In this document: piece after piece, positions 1-5,806 of the stretch
Position numbering within the stretch: the first letter of the stretch is position 1
Layout of the letters: each line of letters begins with the position of its first letter
Assembly (NCBI GenBank): GCA_936933955.1
Contig: CAKZIN010000087.1
Span: forward strand, 1 to 9,877
Length of the DNA stretch: 9,877 nucleotides
Source: an uncultured Sphingopyxis sp.
Lineage (GTDB): Bacteria; Pseudomonadota; Alphaproteobacteria; Sphingomonadales; Sphingomonadaceae
Direction: 5' to 3'
The notes under the pieces: model-generated
What the model was told of the DNA's origin: nothing
What the model saw: the letters and a program-made list of their open reading frames with translations, nothing else
The model's database searches: none
Made by a program: the position numbers and the translations under genes

Positions 1-85
1 CGTGCGCGCCCGAGCATCGGGCCCTGGGTCACTGCTGAGGCGGCGTCTGGTGGTCCGGGTGGCCGGTGGCGTGGAGCCGTCGGAC

Positions 86-103
86 GGCCGGACCCGTCCG
101 GCC
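86..103. terminator. Perfect GC palindrome downstream of the methyltransferase gene
   Basis: Two perfect 8-base arms (GGCCGGAC and GTCCGGCC) are separated by only CC. The palindrome starts 24 bases beyond the stop codon of the minus-strand methyltransferase gene. As RNA it could form a short, very stable hairpin, so it may help end transcription. No T-run follows on the minus strand, so it is not a textbook intrinsic terminator. A protein-binding site or chance in GC-rich DNA are alternatives. Nothing else is recognisable in bases 1-127. Confidence 0.3.
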
Positions 104-127
104 CGCGCTGGCTGGGCCGTGGCGCCG

Positions 128-856
128 TCAGCCCCTCTTCGCGCCGCGCCACCGGAAGATGGCGTAAAATTGCCTCCTGGTGCGGAAGGTCCCGCTTTCG
201 ACATGCTCCCACCCGGCGCGCGAGCGGATCATCTGCTCGTGGTTGGAGTGAAGATAGAGTAGCACGAGGTCAGCGGTCGCCTCCCGGTGGCTGCGCTCCG
301 CGTTGTCGAGCACCTTGCCCAGGAGCGGCTCGTCGAATGGGTTGTTGAGGAATAGGACCGTCGGAGCGGACGGGAACTGGAACTGCGTCGCATCGCCGTT
401 CACCTGCGTGAACTCCACGTCCGGATGGCGGCGGCCGAACACGTCGATGTTGCGACGGGCCGTGGCGTCGAGGAGAGGGTCCAGTTCGACGCCGACCACC
501 TTCCTGAAGCCCGCCCTCGCCGCCAGGAGGAGGCCGCGGCCCTTTCCCGACCCAAGATCTATGAAGAGCGTCTTCGAACGATCGGCGATGGACGCGCGCT
601 CGACCACGTGGTCGAAGAAGTCGGGCTCGACCGGCTCATCCCGCACGGCGCCCCTCTTCAGCCCATCCGGGACGTCGAACTCCTCCGGCGGAACCGTTCC
701 GGACGTGTCGACGCCGTGCTCCCGGTCGAATGAGCGGTCATAGGCATAGCGGTGCTCCCCGTAGCGGCCGGACACGAGGAGCCGGAGGTTGGCGACCAGG
801 AGCGCCACGAAGCCGCCTGGACCGAGGCGTCGCAGCGCGCGCAGGGCACGTGACAT
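128..856 (-). CDS. Class I SAM-dependent methyltransferase, 242 aa
   Basis: This is a predicted small-molecule or protein methyltransferase of the Rossmann-fold class; its substrate is unknown. Motif I is clear at residues 98-108 (FIDLGSGKGRG), the SAM-ribose acidic loop at 122-127 (GVELDP), and a motif IV-like FLNNPF at 169-174. The first 30 residues are basic then hydrophobic (about 14-29) and could associate with the membrane. The frame stays open upstream to 1426, but the residues encoded before 856 look like antisense of other genes. I chose ATG at 856; ATG at 892 would add 12 residues. Upstream of 856 the minus strand carries AGGAGG (881-886), 24 bases away, inside a small inverted repeat (867-871 with 881-885), so the start is uncertain. 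It is separated by 257 bases from the DUF4198 gene and may have its own promoter. Family assignment is firm; function is not. Confidence 0.85.
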   Translation of the reverse strand: MSRALRALRRLGPGGFVALLVANLRLLVSGRYGEHRYAYDRSFDREHGVDTSGTVPPEEFDVPDGLKRGAVRDEPVEPDFFDHVVERASIADRSKTLFIDLGSGKGRGLLLAARAGFRKVVGVELDPLLDATARRNIDVFGRRHPDVEFTQVNGDATQFQFPSAPTVLFLNNPFDEPLLGKVLDNAERSHREATADLVLLYLHSNHEQMIRSRAGWEHVESGTFRTRRQFYAIFRWRGAKRG

Positions 857-1113
857 GATGGAGCCCGGAGGAGCGGAACGCCTCCTGCTCATTCGCCATC
901 CAGGATCTGGCGGGTCGTGCGGCGTGTCGCCGCGCTGACCAGCCGTGCCCGGGTCCGGAGCCGGCCGCAGTGACGCTCGTGCAGGATCATCCGTGCCCCC
1001 TTCGCCCATGATAAGCAGCGGGCGGCGGCGCCCCTCGCGACGGCCGAAGCGCTGCCGAGGATGAGCTGCGGACCTAACCCGGGCGACGCGCCGGGCTCGC
1101 GCCGGTTCTCCGT
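857..1113. other. Intergenic gap between the methyltransferase and DUF4198 genes
   Basis: These 257 bases hold no convincing gene. Long open frames cross them on the minus strand, but their translations are arginine-rich with no family resemblance, as expected for GC-rich non-coding DNA. The region probably holds the end of the metal operon and the promoter of the methyltransferase gene. I could not pick out a terminator with a T-run or a clear -35/-10 pair. Confidence 0.4.
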
Positions 1114-1926
1114 CTATTGCCTGGCCAGGGTCAGCGTGGTCAGGTCGAGGGTGAACCGCCCTCCATCCGCCGGCGGCGTCATCACCGCCGCGAACAGCAT
1201 GGTGGGACCTCGCGCGTCGGCCGGCACGTGAACGACGCCGGCGCGGTCCGTGGCCATGTGGCGCCTTTGTCCGTCCGAGGTAACGACGTCGACGGGATAG
1301 TCCGGCAGCGGACGCCCCATGCCGAGGAGCCGGTAGCGGTCGGGTCCACTCCCGGTCGCCACGAACTCCAGCGCCACTCCGACAGGTTGCGCCGCCTCCG
1401 AGCTCCTCTTGCAGGTGCGCACGCACATGATCGTCTTGGCGAACCGGCGGGACAGGACGCGCAGCGTCCTCGGGCGCGACAGCGCCTCGACCGCGGCCTG
1501 CGCGTCGCGGCTGACGCGATACTCCTCGAGGATCAGCGGGATGCGGTCCTCGCCATATTCGACCTCGCGGTCGCGCACCTTGACCGCGGCGACGACGGTG
1601 CCTGGCCTAGCCCCCGTCAACGTCAGGTTGAGCGCGTTCGCGCCCACGGCCCCCGCCTGCAGGCGCGGTGCGCCCGGGCCGCGCGCGTAGAGCCGCTCGA
1701 TGCGGTCGACAGTCAAGGCTGTCTCTCCCGCCGGAAAGGAGGAGCCGACCGTCGCCTGGATCGTCGGAACGCGCGTTCCGGTCGTCACGAAGCTGCCGGG
1801 AAGGAGGAAAAAGTCGTGTGCATCGACGGCCGGTGCCCACGAGACCACTCCCGCCAGCAGGGCGAGGCGGACTCGCCTGCCAGGAAACCTCCAGCTCGAA
1901 GTCCGCACCCGTCCTGCAACAGCCAT
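1114..1926 (-). CDS. Secreted DUF4198 domain protein, 270 aa
   Basis: The product resembles the DUF4198 family, periplasmic proteins often encoded with metal uptake or resistance genes and related to the NikM-type components of nickel/cobalt transporters. A basic N-terminus and hydrophobic stretch (about 20-34) form a signal peptide, with likely cleavage after VDA at residue 36. The mature protein would begin HDFFLLP, the typical DUF4198 opening in which the first histidine could bind metal. The rest is beta-rich with the usual C-terminal strand. C168 and C172 (MCVRTC) are two cysteines whose role I cannot assign. ATG at 1926 is preceded by GGAGG seven bases away. The gene starts 15 bases after the DUF305 stop, so the two are almost certainly co-transcribed. 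A role in copper or nickel handling is inferred from context only. Confidence 0.8.
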   Translation of the reverse strand: MAVAGRVRTSSWRFPGRRVRLALLAGVVSWAPAVDAHDFFLLPGSFVTTGTRVPTIQATVGSSFPAGETALTVDRIERLYARGPGAPRLQAGAVGANALNLTLTGARPGTVVAAVKVRDREVEYGEDRIPLILEEYRVSRDAQAAVEALSRPRTLRVLSRRFAKTIMCVRTCKRSSEAAQPVGVALEFVATGSGPDRYRLLGMGRPLPDYPVDVVTSDGQRRHMATDRAGVVHVPADARGPTMLFAAVMTPPADGGRFTLDLTTLTLARQ

Positions 1927-1941
1927 CTTCCATCCTCCATG

Positions 1942-2433
1942 TCAGTCCAGGCGAGCCAAGATGCCCTTCATCTGCTCGATCTCGGTGCGCTGCGCCTCGA
2001 CGATCTCGCCGCACAATTGGCGAAGCTCGGCGTCTTCCAGCCGTGCCTCCTGACACATCAGGATGGCGCCGGAATGGTGGGGGATCATGGATCGCACGAA
2101 CTGGACGTCGCCGACTGCGGCCTGCGTCCGGATCGCCATGAACGCGGCGACGAACAGGACGGCGAAGCCGGCGTGCAGGACGAGGTTCAGCCGCTTGTTG
2201 CCATACATGCTACCCATCATCAGCAGCATGAGGATCGCCATCGGCGCGACCATCGTCAGCGCCATGTAGAACATGTTGATGTTGTGGAAGAAGCTCCCCG
2301 TCCCGTCGATCATGCTGAACATCACAAAATACATGATGATCGTGCTGATCGTGAGGTTGATGCCGAGCATCACGTAGTGCCTGCCCATGGCCTTGTGGCC
2401 GCCGTGGCGGTGCGGCGTCGGCGTATCGGTCAT
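1942..2433 (-). CDS. Membrane-anchored DUF305 protein, 163 aa
   Basis: The C-terminal part (about 107-163) is a DUF305 domain with its signature MIPHHSGAI at residues 116-124, a ferritin-like helical motif found in copper-associated secreted proteins. Before it lie a His-rich cytosolic start (HRHGGHK, 8-14) and three predicted membrane helices: about 20-41, 50-74 (rich in methionine) and 83-101. This 'three helices plus DUF305' form is common in metal-resistance islands of Proteobacteria. Histidine and methionine content fits copper binding, but this is inference. ATG at 2433 was chosen because AGGAGA lies eight bases upstream; the longer start at 2463 would add residues with no ribosome-binding site. 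It sits 54 bases after the DUF411 gene and 15 bases before the DUF4198 gene, in one probable operon. Confidence 0.85.
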   Translation of the reverse strand: MTDTPTPHRHGGHKAMGRHYVMLGINLTISTIIMYFVMFSMIDGTGSFFHNINMFYMALTMVAPMAILMLLMMGSMYGNKRLNLVLHAGFAVLFVAAFMAIRTQAAVGDVQFVRSMIPHHSGAILMCQEARLEDAELRQLCGEIVEAQRTEIEQMKGILARLD

Positions 2434-2487
2434 CTGGTGATCTCCTCTTGGTCGCGGAGGCAAGTCGCCTTTAACACCGTGTCAGGG

Positions 2488-3036
2488 TCAAGCGGGTCCG
2501 CCACTCGGCGGCGAAGATGCGTAGACGGCCGTCCGGCCGTCAGCGAAGAAGGCCATGACCTGGAACGGATCGCGCCGGCCGTCAGAGGTCTCCATGCCGG
2601 GCGAGCCGGCCGGCATGCCGGGAACGGCGATCCCGCGCAGACCCTGTGGACGCTCGCGAAGCATCCGCTCGACGGCCTCAATGGGGACGTGCCCCTCGAC
2701 GGTCAGCCCGGCCACCTCCGTCGTGTGGCATGAACCGAGCTCCTCCGGGACGCCGAGCCGCGCCTTCACGGCCGCCATGTCCACCTCGTTCACGACCTCA
2801 ACCGGATAGCCGGCGCGCCGGGCGATGTCCGCCCAGCTGTGGCAGCATCCGCAGTTCGGGTCCTTGTGCACGACCATCGCCGGACGCGCGGCGGCGGTCG
2901 CCCGTTCCGGAGCAGCAGGCTGTTCGCTCTCGCCCGGCGCGTCGCGGGAGCACCCGGCGACGAGCAGGCCGGCGAAGGCGCAGCCGCCCGCGAGCACGCT
3001 CCGACGGCTCAGGCTTCCGACGTGGACGTCGCGCAT
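2488..3036 (-). CDS. DUF411 family metal-binding protein, Tat/lipoprotein signal, 182 aa
   Basis: A DUF411 protein, a family tied to copper resistance and sometimes annotated CopG-like. The conserved core is clear: CGCC at 62-65, SCH at 102-104, GHVP at 115-118, and the glycine/proline loop VPGMPxGSPGME at 138-149. The cysteines probably bind Cu(I). The N-terminus has a twin-arginine-like SRRSVLAG (10-17), a hydrophobic segment, and a lipobox ending at C29 (LVAGC). The protein is therefore probably exported folded by Tat and anchored as a lipoprotein, acting in the periplasm. ATG at 3036 follows a GGAGGAGG sequence at a spacing of about 11 bases and puts the signal at the right distance; the frame stays open to an ATG at 3093. 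It is the first gene of the minus-strand operon and is divergent from the Csp-type gene. Confidence 0.88.
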   Translation of the reverse strand: MRDVHVGSLSRRSVLAGGCAFAGLLVAGCSRDAPGESEQPAAPERATAAARPAMVVHKDPNCGCCHSWADIARRAGYPVEVVNEVDMAAVKARLGVPEELGSCHTTEVAGLTVEGHVPIEAVERMLRERPQGLRGIAVPGMPAGSPGMETSDGRRDPFQVMAFFADGRTAVYASSPPSGGPA

Positions 3037-3200
3037 GGATCGGACGTCCTCCTCCCCTGCCGATACGCAGGCGACCGCGCCTTCCCTCAGCATCGGGGCG
3101 ATTCACCCGAAATGGCCGGAGCATCGTGAAGGGAAAGGTGGTCCGCGTGCGTAGAGATCCAGGAGCGGGGGCATCACGACACCGACCACGGAGACCCGAT
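3037..3200. promoter_or_regulatory. Divergent promoter region of the two copper gene groups
   Basis: These 164 bases separate the first codon of the minus-strand DUF411 operon from the start of the plus-strand Csp-type gene, so both promoters should lie here. I see ribosome-binding sites at each end (GGAGGAGG before 3036, GGAGA before 3201). There is only a loose inverted similarity between CCTTCCC (about 3080-3086) and GAAGGGAAAGG (about 3127-3139). No convincing CueR/MerR-type operator or strong -35/-10 pair is visible. Confidence 0.45.
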
Positions 3201-3647
<447 letters not shown>

Positions 3648-3654
3648 ACCGGAG

Positions 3655-3687
3655 CGCGTGGCGGGAGCCGTCAGGACCCGCCACGCG
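3655..3687 (+). terminator. Strong hairpin after the Csp-type gene
   Basis: A perfect 11-base stem (CGCGTGGCGGG paired with CCCGCCACGCG) closes an 11-base loop, beginning eight bases after the Csp-type stop codon. It is followed by GCTTCTCC, pyrimidine-rich but not a true T-run. This is most likely the transcription terminator of the Csp-type gene, insulating it from the cnr-like operon downstream. A second, weaker hairpin (CCCGC at 3695-3699, GCGGG at 3706-3710) lies just beyond. Confidence 0.65.
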
Positions 3688-3751
3688 GCTTCTCCCCGCC
3701 GGCTTGCGGGCGAGTGGCTTCCGCGCTCATCATGAGGGCTGGCCGCACCTG

Positions 3752-3771
3752 CCGCGTATATCGGCACGCGG
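3752..3771. promoter_or_regulatory. Inverted repeat just upstream of the anti-sigma gene
   Basis: Perfect 6-base arms CCGCGT and ACGCGG flank an 8-base spacer (ATATCGGC). The repeat ends right before the GGAGGAG ribosome-binding site of the gene at 3785. It could be an operator or a 5'-UTR hairpin affecting translation. Operons of this kind are usually autoregulated by their own ECF sigma factor, but I do not see a recognisable ECF promoter (such as a GGAAC-like -35) in 3688-3784. Short arms make chance a real alternative. Confidence 0.3.
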
Positions 3772-3784
3772 GGAGGAGAGGGAA

Positions 3785-4060
3785 ATGCCTGATCTCGATC
3801 ATCTGTTGCGGCGCCTCGGCGAGGAGCAAGCGCCGGACCGGCTCTCAACCTTGGAGGACAAGGTCCTCGACAGGGTCCGTGGCCACAGCTTCGAGCAGGA
3901 GCCGCTCCGCTACCGTGCCGGCGCGATAGCGTTGGCGCTCCTGATGGGCCTCGCCGGCGGGATGCTGCCGCAGGGGGGCGATCGCGGAAGTGCCCGCGTC
4001 GCTCCCTTCGGCGAGCCCGCGGACCTTGCGCCGTCGACGCTGCTGGTCGGCCGCCCGTGA
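3785..4060 (+). CDS. CnrY-like membrane anti-sigma factor candidate, 91 aa
   Basis: A small protein with a charged cytosolic N-terminus (1-43), one predicted membrane helix (about 44-62) and a short periplasmic tail. Sequence alone gives a weak family match. The call rests on size, topology and position: CnrY/NccY proteins are about 95 residues, span the membrane once, hold the ECF sigma factor with their N-terminus, and are encoded directly before CnrX and CnrH, as here. The N-terminal DHLLRRLGEE segment is a plausible amphipathic sigma-binding helix. ATG at 3785 follows GGAGGAGAGGG. The stop overlaps the GTG start of the next gene (GTGA), indicating translational coupling. It should sit in the inner membrane, keeping the sigma factor inactive until the sensor binds metal. 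An unrelated small membrane protein is the alternative. Confidence 0.7.
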   Translation: MPDLDHLLRRLGEEQAPDRLSTLEDKVLDRVRGHSFEQEPLRYRAGAIALALLMGLAGGMLPQGGDRGSARVAPFGEPADLAPSTLLVGRP

Positions 4061-4500
4061 GGCCGGCACTCCGCCGTCTCCTCGTCCTCGCCGCGGTCGC
4101 CTTCCTCGCAGCGCTGGCGGGGGTGCTCATCGGGCGCGGAATATCGGAACGGGCGCCGGAGCAGTCGAGCGCGCTGCATGAGCTCCTGCACGAAGAGATC
4201 GGGCTCGACGAGCGGCAGCTCGCGCAGATCGAGGAGCTGGAGGCGACCTTCGCGGCCAGACGCCGAGCGCTCGAAGCCGAAATCCGCGCCGAGAACGCCC
4301 GCCTCGCCGCCGCCATCCAGGCGGAGCGCGGCTACGGCCCGCGCGTCACCGCCGAGATCGAGCGGTCCCACCAGATCATGGGCGAGCTCCAGAAGGCGAC
4401 GCTGGAGCACATCTTCGCCATGCGGACGGTGCTGCGGCCGGATCAGGCCGAGAGGTTCGACCAGGCGGTGGTGAGGACCCTGACCGCTGAGGCGGAATGA
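4057..4500 (+). CDS. CnrX-like periplasmic heavy-metal sensor, 147 aa
   Basis: A membrane-anchored sensor of the CnrX/NccX (heavy-metal resistance, CpxP-like fold) family. An N-terminal helix (about 8-25) anchors it, and the rest is a periplasmic helical hairpin. CnrX of Cupriavidus binds Ni/Co through H42, H46, E63, H119 and M123. Here H41, H45, E62, H118 and M122 occur at exactly the same spacing, in HELLH, LEATF and EHIFAM. This is strong evidence for a working Ni(II)/Co(II)-type site, though the metal actually sensed is not proven. Length is practically that of CnrX (about 148). It starts with GTG at 4057 inside the stop of the preceding gene and its TGA overlaps the ATG of the sigma gene, so all three are translationally coupled. 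Metal binding would be passed to the anti-sigma partner to free the sigma factor. Confidence 0.85.
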   Translation: MRPALRRLLVLAAVAFLAALAGVLIGRGISERAPEQSSALHELLHEEIGLDERQLAQIEELEATFAARRRALEAEIRAENARLAAAIQAERGYGPRVTAEIERSHQIMGELQKATLEHIFAMRTVLRPDQAERFDQAVVRTLTAEAE

Positions 4501-5069
4501 GGTGCGTTCCGGCGGAATGCAGCGACGGCGAGCTGGCCGCCCTCACCATCGCGGGGAAGCAGGAGGCGTTCACCGAGATCATGAGGCGCCACCAGGCGCC
4601 GCTCTACCGGATGATCAGGGGCCATGTCGGGAACCCGGAGGACGCGCTCGACCTCGTCCAGGAGAGCTTCGTGTCCGCCTACAGGCGGCTCGACAGCTAC
4701 GACCAGTCGCGGCCGCTGCGCGCCTGGCTGGCCCGCATCGCGATCAACAAGTGCCGAGACTGGGCGCGTCGGCGCGCCGTCCGCCGCTACCTGTTCTCCT
4801 CGGATCCGATGCCGGATCAGGACGGGGTTCCCGACCTGGCGCCCCTCCTCGACAAGGCCGCGGCCGACAAGCAGGATCTGGAGCGGCTGTGGCAGGCCAT
4901 CGCGGCGCTGCCGCGCAGCCTCAAGGAGCCGCTGATCCTCAGGACGATCGACGGACTGTCGCAGGCCGAGGTCGCGTCGGTCCTCCGGATCAGCGAGAAG
5001 GCGGTGGAGACGAGAGTCTATCGGGCGCGCAGGCAGCTGGCGGGTTCGCGCGAACCGGATGTGGACTAA
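4497..5069 (+). CDS. ECF RNA polymerase sigma factor, CnrH-like, 190 aa
   Basis: A group IV (ECF) sigma-70 factor. Region 2 spans about 22-92: the core-binding stretch NPEDALDLVQESF at 46-58, then the -10-recognition helix LRAWLARIAINKCRDWARRR at 74-93. A linker follows to about 128, then region 4 at about 130-183 with the helix-turn-helix LSQAEVASVLRISEKAVETR at 154-173, which reads the -35 element. Length equals that of CnrH (about 191). The ATG overlaps the stop of the sensor gene (ATGA), completing the YXH order. It should direct transcription of its own operon and of metal-efflux or metal-handling genes. None of the usual targets (cnrCBA or czcCBA) is in the window; the PepSY-type gene downstream is a possible one. 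Confidence 0.9.
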   Translation: MRCVPAECSDGELAALTIAGKQEAFTEIMRRHQAPLYRMIRGHVGNPEDALDLVQESFVSAYRRLDSYDQSRPLRAWLARIAINKCRDWARRRAVRRYLFSSDPMPDQDGVPDLAPLLDKAAADKQDLERLWQAIAALPRSLKEPLILRTIDGLSQAEVASVLRISEKAVETRVYRARRQLAGSREPDVD

Positions 5070-5166
5070 CGGGCGAGCAAAGGGCCCACGACGCCGTTGC
5101 TCGGGCGCAGGAGCCGGGTCCAGGAGCGAACATGCGATCGGGCTGCGCGCGGAAGGGGGACGCGAG

Positions 5167-5652
5167 TTGAAGACCAGGTTGCCGCTTCTCGCGCGGCGTC
5201 TGCACAAGTGGCTCGCCCTCGTGGTGGGCGTTCAGGCGATGGTCTGGACGCTGTCAGGCTTCTACATGGTCGCCATCGACCTGGACTTCATCCACGGCGA
5301 CCATCTCGTCCGCGAGGAGCCGCCTCGGTCGCTGGACGCGGCCGCGCTGGGCGACCCGCTGCTGGCGGCGCGCGCCGTGCCGGGCACGACCGGCGTGCGG
5401 ATGCAGCACGTGCTTGGGCGCGACGTCTACATCGCAGCCGGTGCGCAGGGGGAGGTGGCGCTGGACGCCCGCAGCCTCGAGCGCCTCCCGAGGCCGACCG
5501 AAGCGGACATCCGCCGCATCGCGCAGGAGCGGTTCAACGGTCCCCGGCCGATCGTCACCGTCGAGCTGCTCGACGAGGTTCCCTTCGAGATCAGGGGGCG
5601 ACCTCAATGTCGCGCTCACCCAGTTGTCATTTCGACTGGCAAATGCCCTTGA
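5167..5652 (+). pseudogene. PepSY-type membrane protein, 3' part lost
   Basis: Residues 1-144 look like the start of a PepSY-associated membrane protein: RRLHKWLALVVG leads into a first membrane helix (about 15-38) ending SGFYMVAIDLDFIHG, then a periplasmic region with a PepSY-like segment from about 110. Relatives run to several hundred residues with more membrane helices and are linked to metal or iron reduction and redox at the inner membrane. Here resemblance stops after VPFEIRG at about base 5598; the last 17 codons up to the stop at 5652 read through unrelated sequence. I chose the TTG start at 5167 because AGGGGGA sits about seven bases upstream and the family N-terminus begins there; no in-frame ATG fits better, the frame opening at 5059 with GTG. 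It lies 97 bases after the sigma gene and probably belonged to its operon. The fragment is unlikely to be functional. Confidence 0.75.
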
Positions 5653-5806
5653 CGAGACCAACCGTGAGCTTGCCGGTCTGCTTCGCGGACAAGCAACGGA
5701 AATCGGACGCGCCGAACGCGGTACGGCGTCGCGCGAGGGCGGCGCGACCCCGGTCATGGCCCTGCTGCAGCAGGCATGGGGCGAGCTCGACACGGGTGTG
5801 AGGTAG
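5597..5806 (+). pseudogene. Orphan C-terminal reading-frame tail of unknown protein, 69 codons
   Basis: Immediately after the break in the PepSY-type gene, another plus-strand frame carries a protein-like sequence ending at TAG 5804-5806. It begins DLNVALTQLSFRLANALDE, continues through an acidic/leucine-rich helix (NRELAGLLRGQ), and ends ALLQQAWGELDTGVR. Its balanced composition, unlike the arginine/proline-rich shadow frames nearby, suggests the genuine end of a gene whose front has been lost. I do not recognise the family. The pattern is mainly alpha-helical with possible coiled-coil character. It has no start codon of its own with a ribosome-binding site. A small hairpin (5818-5833) follows the stop. 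Confidence 0.45.

Noticed and set aside
857..1426. A long N-terminal extension of the methyltransferase frame
   Set aside because: The extension overlaps the DUF4198 gene antiparallel in frame, is arginine-rich, and the methyltransferase-like sequence begins only near base 856.
1117..2733. A 538-codon open frame on the plus strand
   Set aside because: It runs antisense to three genes with clear family motifs (DUF4198, DUF305, DUF411) and its product is rich in arginine, histidine and aspartate with no recognisable domain: a GC-driven shadow frame.
2825..3154. Plus-strand frames across the DUF411 gene and its upstream region
   Set aside because: They are antisense to a gene with firm conserved motifs and have no ribosome-binding site or family resemblance.
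3037..3200. A CueR-type copper operator in the divergent promoter
   Set aside because: Only loose CTTTCCC/GGGAAAG-like pieces are present, without the correct spacing or a matching -35/-10 arrangement.
5594..5631. GGGGGC followed by ACCTCA-like bases at the PepSY break, resembling the start of a Tn3-family (Tn21-type) terminal repeat
   Set aside because: Resemblance stops after about a dozen bases and needs an inserted base; the rest does not fit and the characteristic end is missing.
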